Below are positions 58,309-64,000 of a stretch of 64,000 nucleotides of DNA, in pieces. The translations under genes and the position numbers were made by a program. This DNA comes from DASRDR01 sp963812945 [NCBI: uncultured Candidatus Rokubacteria bacterium] (GTDB lineage Bacteria > Methylomirabilota > Methylomirabilia > Rokubacteriales). Below the pieces are notes generated by a model. It was given only the letters and a program-made list of their open reading frames with translations, was not told where the DNA came from and ran no database searches. The stretch covers positions 1,240,001 through 1,304,000 of the forward strand of contig CAWEXD010000008.1 in the NCBI GenBank assembly GCA_963812945.1. The letters run 5' to 3'. How positions within the stretch are numbered: position 1 is the stretch's first letter; each line of letters starts with the position of its first letter.

Positions 58309-58342
58309 TCGCTTGTCCGGCTGACCGCGCCCTCTGATTCCC

Positions 58343-59359
58343 ATGCTTCTCACCTACCTGGCACAGCGGCTGGCGCTGACGATCGTCGCCTTTGTCGGGG
58401 TGGTGGTCGTGGCGTTCCTGGTGGCGCACATGGTACCGGCCGATCCCCTGGCGGCTGTGCTGAGCGACCAGGCGACCAAGGACCCCGCGGTGCGGGAAGC
58501 GTACATGAAGCGATGGGGGCTCGATCGCCCGGTCCCTGAGCAGTTCGTCCGATACTTGACCAACGTTCTGCGGGGGGACCTTGGCGAATCGTTCACGACT
58601 CGGCGGCCGGTGCTGCAGGACCTCAGGCAGTTCCTCCCGGGAACGGTGGAGCTCGCGGTCACCGCCCTGGCCGTGAGCCTCCTGTTCGGGGTGCCGCTCG
58701 GGATCTGCGCGGCGCTGGGTCACAACCGCTGGGTCGATCACCTGGCCCGCGTGGTGTCCCTGGTTGGCGCGGCGGCGCCGATCTTCTGGACGGGCCTGAT
58801 CGCCCTCCACGTCTTCTACTACCGTCTCGAGTGGGCACCGGGGCCAGGCCGACTCGACACGCACCTCCAGCTGCCGCCGGTCGTCACCGGCTTCGTCCTG
58901 GTCGACAGCCTGCTGATCGGGGACGGCGAGCGCTTCGCCTCGGCGCTCCGGCATATCGTCCTGCCGGCCCTCGTGCTGGGGTGGTTCATCATGAGCATCG
59001 TCTCGCGAACGACCCGGGCGGCGTTGCTCGAAGTGCTGAGCGCGGACTACGTGCGGACGGCGCGGGCGAAGGGACTGCGGGAGACCGTGGTTGTAAGTGT
59101 GCACGCTCTCCGCAACGCCCTGATCCCCGTTGTGACGGTCACTGGCCTCAACTTCGCGAGTTTCCTGTCGGGCGCGGTCCTCACTGAGACCGTGTTCTCG
59201 TGGCCGGGTATCGGGCGCTACGCGGTTACCGCGGCCGTGCGACTCGACTATCCGGCGATCCTCGGGGTCACGATGATCACCGCCGTCGTGTACCTCGCGG
59301 TCAACTTCCTGGTCGACATTCTGTACGGGATTCTCGACCCCCGGATCCGGGTCGCGTGA
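58343..59359 (+). CDS. ABC transporter permease, DppB type
   Basis: 338 residues, six membrane segments. The DppB-type start MLLTYLAQRLALTIVAFVGV, then FLVAHMVPADPLAA, is typical. The cytoplasmic EAA-like loop is DYVRTARAKGLRETVVVSVH, followed by ALRNALIPVVTVTGLNFASF. It forms half of the membrane channel of a peptide-type importer. The stop overlaps the next permease (TGATG). Confidence 0.94.
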   Translation: MLLTYLAQRLALTIVAFVGVVVVAFLVAHMVPADPLAAVLSDQATKDPAVREAYMKRWGLDRPVPEQFVRYLTNVLRGDLGESFTTRRPVLQDLRQFLPGTVELAVTALAVSLLFGVPLGICAALGHNRWVDHLARVVSLVGAAAPIFWTGLIALHVFYYRLEWAPGPGRLDTHLQLPPVVTGFVLVDSLLIGDGERFASALRHIVLPALVLGWFIMSIVSRTTRAALLEVLSADYVRTARAKGLRETVVVSVHALRNALIPVVTVTGLNFASFLSGAVLTETVFSWPGIGRYAVTAAVRLDYPAILGVTMITAVVYLAVNFLVDILYGILDPRIRVA

Positions 59360-60240
59360 TGGGCCCACCCGCCGTGTCCCTTCCCCGCGCGGAGACGGTG
59401 GCGCTTGCGCATCAGACTGCCGGGACGACGGTACGAGGGAACCGGGCGCTCACGATCGGGGTCGTGATCGTCGGAGTGTGGCTCCTCGCGGCGGTGGCGG
59501 CTCCGCTGATTGCCCCCCAGAGCCCGGTCCACGTGGACGTGATGAACCGGCTGCAGGCGCCGAGCCTGGGACACCTGTTCGGCACGGACGAGGCCGGGCG
59601 GGACAACTTCTCGCGCATCGTCTACGGCGCCCGCATCTCGATCCCGGCGGCGCTCGGTGTCATCGTGATCGCCACGATCGTGGGAAGCGCGATCGGCGCA
59701 GTTGCCGGGTACGCCGGCGGGCGCGTGGACGAGATCCTGATGCGCGTCGTGGACGTGGTGCTCGCGTTCCCGTCGATCCTCCTGGCGATGGCCATCACCG
59801 CCGCCTTGGGGCTCGGGCTCAAGCACGCGATGCTCGCCATGATCCTCGTGTGGTGGCCGGAGTTCGCCCGTCTGATGCGCGGCCAGGTCCTGGCGACCAA
59901 AGAAAACGACTACGTGACGTCGGCGAGAGCGCTGGGCGCCGAGACCTGGCGAGTCCTGGGCGTGCACGTGATCCCGAACGCGCTCGCCCCGATCGTGGTC
60001 AAGGCGACCCTCGACATCGGGAACGCGATCGTCCTCATCGCCGCGCTCTCGTTCCTCGGCCTTGGCGCGGTGCCCCCCGAGCCGGAGTGGGGAGCCATGA
60101 TCGCGGCGGGCCGGGCGAAGTTCGAGTACTGGTGGGTGGGGACGTTTCCGGGACTTGCAATCCTCTCGGTGGTCTTCGGGTTCAACTTCCTGGGAGACGG
60201 GCTCCAGGACTGGCTGAACCCGCGCCTCAGAAACGACTGA
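59359..60240 (+). CDS. ABC transporter permease, DppC type
   Basis: 293 residues from ATG 59359. DppC marks: LQAPSLGHLFGTDEAGRDNF, SRIVYGARISIPAALGVI, the EAA loop ENDYVTSARALGAETWRVLG and the ending GLAILSVVFGFNFLGDGLQD. It pairs with the DppB-type protein. No ATPase gene follows: the next gene, on the same strand, is an Rrf2 regulator with its own promoter, so the DppD/F-type ATPases must be encoded elsewhere. Confidence 0.94.
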   Translation: MGPPAVSLPRAETVALAHQTAGTTVRGNRALTIGVVIVGVWLLAAVAAPLIAPQSPVHVDVMNRLQAPSLGHLFGTDEAGRDNFSRIVYGARISIPAALGVIVIATIVGSAIGAVAGYAGGRVDEILMRVVDVVLAFPSILLAMAITAALGLGLKHAMLAMILVWWPEFARLMRGQVLATKENDYVTSARALGAETWRVLGVHVIPNALAPIVVKATLDIGNAIVLIAALSFLGLGAVPPEPEWGAMIAAGRAKFEYWWVGTFPGLAILSVVFGFNFLGDGLQDWLNPRLRND

Positions 60241-60311
60241 TCTGCAACGGACCCGGGACCACGGGCGCTTGCCCGGGCCCCTGACCGCGCCGGGTCGAGC
60301 GCCCCCCGTCC

Positions 60312-60341
60312 TTGACGCTCCTCGCATGCGGTCGGTACACT
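60312..60341 (+). promoter_or_regulatory. Promoter of the Rrf2-cysK-cysO-mec operon
   Basis: TTGACG (60312-60317), an 18-base spacer and TACACT (60336-60341). The predicted start near 60348 leaves only about 10 bases before the ATG at 60358. If the Rrf2 protein represses its own operon, its site should overlap this region. Confidence 0.55.
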
Positions 60342-60357
60342 CCATTCTTGACCGGAT

Positions 60358-60804
60358 ATGCGAATTTCAGCGAAGGGCGAGTATGCCATCCGGGCCCTCC
60401 TCGATCTTGCCGTCCATCACGGCGAGGGTCTGGTGCCCATCCAGGAGGTGGCCCGCCGTCAGGGGATCCCCCAGCGTTACCTCGAGCAAGTCCTCCTCCT
60501 CCTCAAGCGCGCGGGCTTTCTGGAATCCAAGCGCGGCTCGGCGGGGGGCTACCAGCTCGTCCGCGCTCCCGGGGCGATCTCGGTGGGGGAGGTGCTGCGG
60601 GCGGTCGAGGGGCGGCTGACGGCCCTGGAGGTCGCGGGCCGAAACCGGAGCGGCGCCGATGACGGCGCGTCGTCGGACCTCGAGCCTCTGTGGCGGGAGA
60701 TCTCGAGCGCGGTGGAGACGGTGATCGACCGCACGACGTTCGGCGACCTCGCGGAACAGGTGAAGGCGCGGCAGTCGCCCGGGCGCGCCGTCTACCACAT
60801 CTGA
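60358..60804 (+). CDS. Rrf2 family transcriptional regulator, CymR-like
   Basis: 148 residues. Winged helix: MRISAKGEYAIRALLDLAVH, QEVARRQGIPQRYLEQVLLL, KRAGFLESKRGSAGGYQLVR. The protein contains no cysteine at all, so it cannot hold a Fe-S cluster like IscR, NsrR or RirA. That and the cysK gene 23 bases downstream point to the CymR type, which in Firmicutes senses cysteine status by binding CysK. Expected to control the sulfur genes that follow. Confidence 0.87.
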   Translation: MRISAKGEYAIRALLDLAVHHGEGLVPIQEVARRQGIPQRYLEQVLLLLKRAGFLESKRGSAGGYQLVRAPGAISVGEVLRAVEGRLTALEVAGRNRSGADDGASSDLEPLWREISSAVETVIDRTTFGDLAEQVKARQSPGRAVYHI

Positions 60805-60827
60805 GCTCCGGAGGGTCAGGGGAAGCC

Positions 60828-61766
60828 ATGGCCGGACGGCCTCGCATCGCCGACAGCGTGCTCGACCTGATCGGCAACACCGCGCTCGTCCGGCTGAACC
60901 GCCTGCCACCTTCGGGCAGCGCGACGATCCTGGCCAAGATGGAGTCGCAGAACCCCGGGGGGAGCGTCAAGGACCGGATCGCGCGCTCCATGATCGAGGA
61001 CGCGGAGAAGAAGGGCACGCTCCGGGCGGGCACGACGCTGGTCGAGCCGACCAGCGGGAACACGGGGATCGGGCTGGCGATCGTCGCGGCGGTCAAGGGC
61101 TACCGCCTGATCCTCACCATGCCCGAGGACATGAGCGTCGAGCGGCGCCGGCTCCTCGCGCGGCTCGGGGCCGAGCTGGTCCTCACGCCGGCGATCGAGG
61201 GGATGACGGGCGCCGTGTTCGCGGCGCAGGAGCTCTGCGAGTCGAACCCCGGCTACGTCATGCTGCAGCAGTTCGAGAACCCGGCGAACCCGGACGTCCA
61301 CCGCCGGACCACGGCCCTCGAGATCCTCGAGGCCACGGGCGGGAAGCTGGACGCCTTCGTGGCGGGCGTCGGGACGGGCGGCACCATCACGGGCGTCGGC
61401 GAGGTGCTGCGGCAGCGGGTCTCCCGGGTCCGGATCGTGGCCGTCGAGCCGGCGCGGTCCCCGGTGCTCTCGGGGGGCCACTCGCGGGTCCACGGGATCC
61501 AGGGGATCGGCGCGTCGTTCGTCCCCGGGATCCTCAACCGCGAGGTGATCGACGAGGTCGTCCAGGTCAAGGACGAGGACGCCATGACCACGGCCCTCCG
61601 GCTGGCGCGCGAGGAGGGGCTCCTCGTGGGGATCTCGGCCGGCGCCAACGTGTGGGCGGCGCTCGGGGTGGCGGAGCGTCTCGGCGCCGGGCGCACGGTC
61701 GTGACGCTTCTTCCCGACACGGGCGAGCGGTACCTCAGCGTCCCATTGGAGGCCGCGGAGCGGTGA
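60828..61766 (+). CDS. Cysteine synthase (O-acetyl- or O-phosphoserine sulfhydrylase)
   Basis: 312 residues. PLP Lys48 in QNPGGSVKDRIA; substrate loop TSGNTGIGLA; phosphate loop GVGTGGTITGVGEVL; the end LLVGISAGANVWAAL. CysK and CysM cannot be told apart by these motifs. Because a CysO-like carrier and a Mec-like protease follow, it may use protein-bound thiocarboxylate as sulfur donor, as the M. tuberculosis CysM does with O-phosphoserine. Confidence 0.93.
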   Translation: MAGRPRIADSVLDLIGNTALVRLNRLPPSGSATILAKMESQNPGGSVKDRIARSMIEDAEKKGTLRAGTTLVEPTSGNTGIGLAIVAAVKGYRLILTMPEDMSVERRRLLARLGAELVLTPAIEGMTGAVFAAQELCESNPGYVMLQQFENPANPDVHRRTTALEILEATGGKLDAFVAGVGTGGTITGVGEVLRQRVSRVRIVAVEPARSPVLSGGHSRVHGIQGIGASFVPGILNREVIDEVVQVKDEDAMTTALRLAREEGLLVGISAGANVWAALGVAERLGAGRTVVTLLPDTGERYLSVPLEAAER

Positions 61767-61788
61767 AGGGATCGGGGAAGGCCGGACG

Positions 61789-62067
61789 ATGGGGGTGAGC
61801 GTGTACGTCCCGACGCCGTTCCGGCGCGCCACCGGCAACGAGGGGCGTGTCGACGTGGAGGCGGCCGACGTGAAGGCGCTGCTCGAGACCCTGGAGGCCC
61901 GCTTCGAGGGCCTGCGCGGCCTCATCCGGGACGAGGCGGGCCAGGTCCACCACCACGTGAACCTGTACGTGAACGGGGAGGAGATCGGGAGCCTCCAGGG
62001 GCAAGCGACCCGGCTCGAGCCCGGGGACGAGGTGTCGATCATCCCGGCGCTCGCCGGAGGCCTGTGA
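61789..62067 (+). CDS. CysO-like ubiquitin-fold sulfur carrier (MoaD/ThiS family)
   Basis: 92 residues. MoaD/ThiS beta-grasp fold: SVYVPTPFRRATGNEGRVDV, VNLYVNGEEIGSLQGQAT, and LEPGDEVSIIPALAGGL. Sulfur carriers act through a C-terminal Gly-Gly. Here one Leu follows it, so the protein must be trimmed before it can be thiocarboxylated. The overlapping next gene codes for a JAMM protease of the kind that does this or frees cysteine from CysO. A close match to the M. tuberculosis cysM-cysO-mec set. Confidence 0.9.
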   Translation: MGVSVYVPTPFRRATGNEGRVDVEAADVKALLETLEARFEGLRGLIRDEAGQVHHHVNLYVNGEEIGSLQGQATRLEPGDEVSIIPALAGGL

Positions 62068-62558
62068 GACCCCTCCTCACGCCCGGCGAGCTGGAGGCGA
62101 TCCAGCGCCACGCGGAGGCCGACTACCCCGCGGAGTGCTGCGGCGTGGTGCTCGTCCGCTCGGCCAACGAGCCGGAGCGCCGGCTCCTCGCGTGCCGGAA
62201 CATCCAGGACGAGCTCCACGCGAAGGACCCCCAGCGGTTCCCGCGCACCGCGCGCACCGCCTACTACATCGCCCATCCGGACCTGCTCGAGATCGGCCGC
62301 CGGGAGTCCGAGGGATTCGAGGTCCGGGTGATCTACCACTCGCACGTGGATGCCGGCGCGTACTTCTCCGAGACCGACCGCCAGAACGCGATGGTCGACG
62401 GCACGCCCGCCTATCCGACGGCCACCTACGTCGTGGTGGGCGTGTCCCAGGGGCGCGCGGCCGAGACCCGCGCGCACCGCTGGAGCGCCGAGAAGGCCGA
62501 GTTCGTGGAGACCCCGCTGGTCGTAGGCGAGCACGCGATCCGGGCAGAAAACCGTTGA
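62064..62558 (+). CDS. Mec-like JAMM/MPN+ metalloprotease (M67)
   Basis: 164 residues from GTG 62064, overlapping the cysO-like stop. The JAMM zinc site is complete: Glu24, then His92-Ser-His94, Ser102 and Asp105 (YHSHVDAGAYFSETDRQNA). Mec cleaves newly made cysteine from CysO-Cys in M. tuberculosis. Here it may also remove the extra C-terminal Leu of the carrier. No MoeZ-type activating enzyme is in the window. Confidence 0.9.
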   Translation: MRPLLTPGELEAIQRHAEADYPAECCGVVLVRSANEPERRLLACRNIQDELHAKDPQRFPRTARTAYYIAHPDLLEIGRRESEGFEVRVIYHSHVDAGAYFSETDRQNAMVDGTPAYPTATYVVVGVSQGRAAETRAHRWSAEKAEFVETPLVVGEHAIRAENR

Positions 62559-62583
62559 CGGGTCTGGGACCCGCTGCTATCAT
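62555..62583 (+). promoter_or_regulatory. Promoter of the alternative complex III operon
   Basis: TTGACG (62555-62560), a 17-base spacer and TATCAT (62578-62583). It starts over the last codon of the mec-like gene and lies about 100 bases before actA. A strong match. Confidence 0.6.
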
Positions 62584-62682
62584 CCGCCCTGCACTTGTGA
62601 AAGAACGTACTTGCCTTCTCGGCCCGACCTGACCAGGCGCGGGCCCATCCGGCAGGCGGAGAGCGAGACGAGGACGGAGCGG

Positions 62683-63219
62683 ATGCGGGTCCGCGTGCGG
62701 GAAGTGCTCGCCAGCCTCATCCTCTCCCTTGCGGCAGCATTCCTGTCGGGTCACGCCGTCACTCCCGCGAGCGCCCAGGCCCCTATCGCTCCCGCTCCCA
62801 AGCAGCCGATCCTCTTCAGCCACAAGATCCATGCGGGCGACTTCAAGATGGACTGTCAGTACTGCCACGCCGACGCCCGGCGCTCGACCTTTGCGGGGCT
62901 GCCGTCCGTCAAGCGCTGCATGGGCTGCCACCAGATCGTCGCCTCGAAGGATCCGGAGCTCCAGAAAGAGGTCGAGAAGCTGAGAGCCCTCTGGAAGGAC
63001 GGGAAGCCGGTCGAGTGGGTCCGGGTCCACAAGGTGGCCGGGTTCGTGTACTTTCCCCACAAACGACACGTGCAGAACGGCCTGGCCTGCCAGCAGTGTC
63101 ACGGCGAGGTCCAGACCATGACCGAGGTCGCCCAAGTGGCGCCTCTCAGCATGGGCTGGTGCGTCTCCTGCCACGCCGAGCGCAAGGGCCCACTCGATTG
63201 CGTGGTCTGCCACCACTGA
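62683..63219 (+). CDS. actA: Pentaheme cytochrome c, ActA-type subunit of alternative complex III
   Basis: 178 residues from ATG 62683 (an earlier TTG at 62611 would add 24 non-signal residues). Signal peptide SLILSLAAAFLSGHAVTPASA. Five CxxCH heme sites at 58, 79, 136, 160 and 173 (CQYCH, CMGCH, CQQCH, CVSCH, CVVCH), with extra His such as FSHKIHAGDF and FPHKRHVQNG that can be axial ligands. ActA passes electrons in the quinol:cytochrome c oxidoreductase ACIII. The stop overlaps actB (ATGA). Confidence 0.87.
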   Translation: MRVRVREVLASLILSLAAAFLSGHAVTPASAQAPIAPAPKQPILFSHKIHAGDFKMDCQYCHADARRSTFAGLPSVKRCMGCHQIVASKDPELQKEVEKLRALWKDGKPVEWVRVHKVAGFVYFPHKRHVQNGLACQQCHGEVQTMTEVAQVAPLSMGWCVSCHAERKGPLDCVVCHH

Positions 63220-64000
63220 TGGAGCGCCACGGGATGGACAGAGCGCCGGACGGGCAGGGCACGGCAAGCGGCGTGGACCGGCGGGGCTTCTTCCGGATCG
63301 TGGGCGCCAGCGGCGCGGCGGCGGCGGCTGCCGGTTGCGGCCCGACGACGGAGGCCATCCTGCCCTGGGTCATCCCGCCGGAGCACCTCGTGCCGGGCGT
63401 GGCGACCTGGTTCGCCACCGTGTGCCGCGAGTGCCCGGCCGGCTGCGGGGTTCTCGCGAAGGGCCGCGAGGGGCGCGTCGTGAAGCTGGAAGGGAACCCC
63501 GACCACCCGGTCAGCCGGGGCACCCTCTGCGCGCGGGGTCAGGCGAGCCTGCTCACGACCTACGATCCGGACCGCGTCCCGGGCCCGCGCCTTCGCGAAG
63601 GCGAGACCTGGAAGGCGGTGTCCGTCGCCGACGCCGAGAAGCTCCTCGTCGAGAAGATCACCGCCGCGCGCCGGGCCGGGCCGGGCCGGATCGCCATGCT
63701 GACCCAGCTCGAGACGGGGAGTCTGGGACGCCTGATGGACGACTGGCTCAAGGCCGTCGGGGGCCGCGCCCGGGTCGCGTACGAGCCGTTCGCCCACGAG
63801 GATCTCCGGGCGGCGAGCCGGGCGGTGTTCGGCGTCGACGCGATCCCGCACCACGTGTTCGAGGAGGCCCGGACGATCCTGTCTCTCGGCGCCGACTTCC
63901 TCGAGACCTGGATCTCGCCCGGGGAATACACCGGGACGTTCCGCCGTGCGCGGGCTCTCCGTGACGGCCACACGGCGCACGTGATCCACGTCGAGCCGCG
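63219..64000 (+). CDS. actB: ActB-type molybdopterin oxidoreductase-like subunit of alternative complex III (5' part)
   Basis: Starts at ATG 63219, overlapping actA, and stays open to the window end, so only the first 260 residues are seen. A Tat-like signal (DRRGFFRIVGASGAAAA) is followed by a possible lipobox (AAGC, Cys40). The Fe-S domain has Cys69, Cys72, Cys76 and Cys104 (C-x2-C-x3-C-x27-C) as in the bis-MGD oxidoreductase family. In ACIII the fold is kept but Mo is usually absent. Other CISM enzymes (polysulfide reductase type) are possible, but the pentaheme partner favours ACIII. Confidence 0.85.
   Translation, partial: MERHGMDRAPDGQGTASGVDRRGFFRIVGASGAAAAAAGCGPTTEAILPWVIPPEHLVPGVATWFATVCRECPAGCGVLAKGREGRVVKLEGNPDHPVSRGTLCARGQASLLTTYDPDRVPGPRLREGETWKAVSVADAEKLLVEKITAARRAGPGRIAMLTQLETGSLGRLMDDWLKAVGGRARVAYEPFAHEDLRAASRAVFGVDAIPHHVFEEARTILSLGADFLETWISPGEYTGTFRRARALRDGHTAHVIHVEP

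Noticed and set aside
60262-60275. CGGGC-GCTT-GCCCG hairpin after the ABC permease gene, considered as a terminator.
   Set aside because: A five-pair stem without a T-run; too weak to call.
1-64000. Search by eye for tRNA, rRNA, CRISPR arrays, insertion sequences, integrases and phage genes.
   Set aside because: No tRNA T-loop/anticodon arrangement, no regularly spaced repeats, no transposase or integrase motifs seen.

Overview
This is a 64 kb stretch of gene-dense, very G+C-rich bacterial chromosome. The strongest taxonomic hints are alternative complex III genes at the right end, a class III PHA synthase (phaC with phaE), several CaiB/BaiF CoA-transferases and crotonases, a tripartite tricarboxylate transporter, a four-part 2-oxoacid:ferredoxin oxidoreductase, and many GTG starts with 4-base ATGA/GTGA overlaps. 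Together they suggest an uncultivated soil or groundwater lineage such as Rokubacteria/Methylomirabilota. That assignment is inference from gene content; no rRNA gene lies in the window. I saw no tRNA, rRNA, CRISPR array, transposase or prophage, and it reads as core chromosome.

Layout. 1-5.9 kb: end of a sirtuin gene, a secreted Ala/Lys/Pro-rich protein, a GNAT acetyltransferase, a helix-hairpin-helix protein, a NUDIX hydrolase coupled to a crotonase, an RmlC-like cupin with a GT2 glycosyltransferase, and lipoprotein-type SppA. 6-11.2 kb: an acyl-CoA operon with three CaiB/BaiF CoA-transferases (the last two probably form a hetero-oligomer), a crotonase and an SCP2 protein. 11.2-18.1 kb: a polyhydroxyalkanoate cluster (phaC, phaE, MaoC hydratase, phaB, phaR, phasin, acyl-CoA synthetase). 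Three of its promoters share a 12-bp motif at the same distance from the -10 box. 18-30.6 kb: mixed housekeeping and unknown genes (zinc dehydrogenase, ClpS-like adaptor, queF, HExxH protease, ychF, JmjC-like cupin, RACo-like activator, a MOSC-like/Smr fusion, a membrane protein, HAD phosphatase, PLP lyase, PPOX protein).

30.7-41 kb: a 2-oxoacid:ferredoxin oxidoreductase operon with a FadR-type operator in its leader and an apparent frameshift in a gamma-delta fusion, closed by a clear intrinsic terminator. Next come tctCBA, a kinase-like/BON fusion, a TerC protein, a GntR/FCD regulator and a DapA-family aldolase. 41-49 kb: a biosynthetic run ilvB-ilvN-ilvC-psd-pssA-leuB-asd-truA (branched-chain amino acids, phosphatidylethanolamine, aspartate family, tRNA pseudouridine). 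49-56.6 kb: a GT-C membrane protein, an SDR, ttcA, hemC-hemD-hemB, a zinc dehydrogenase and an Lrp-type RAM domain protein. 56.7-60.2 kb: a peptide/opine-type ABC importer (binding protein and two permeases, no ATPases). 60.3-62.6 kb: Rrf2 regulator, cysteine synthase, CysO-like carrier and Mec-like JAMM protease. 62.6-64 kb: actA (pentaheme cytochrome) and the start of actB.

Recurring signals. Several genes have a -10 box 6-8 bases before the start codon and no ribosome binding site, so leaderless transcripts look common. Both transporter operons carry a long hairpin just after the binding-protein gene. The only gene-free stretch over 300 bases (28588-28910) holds a promoter and a structured leader for the HAD gene.
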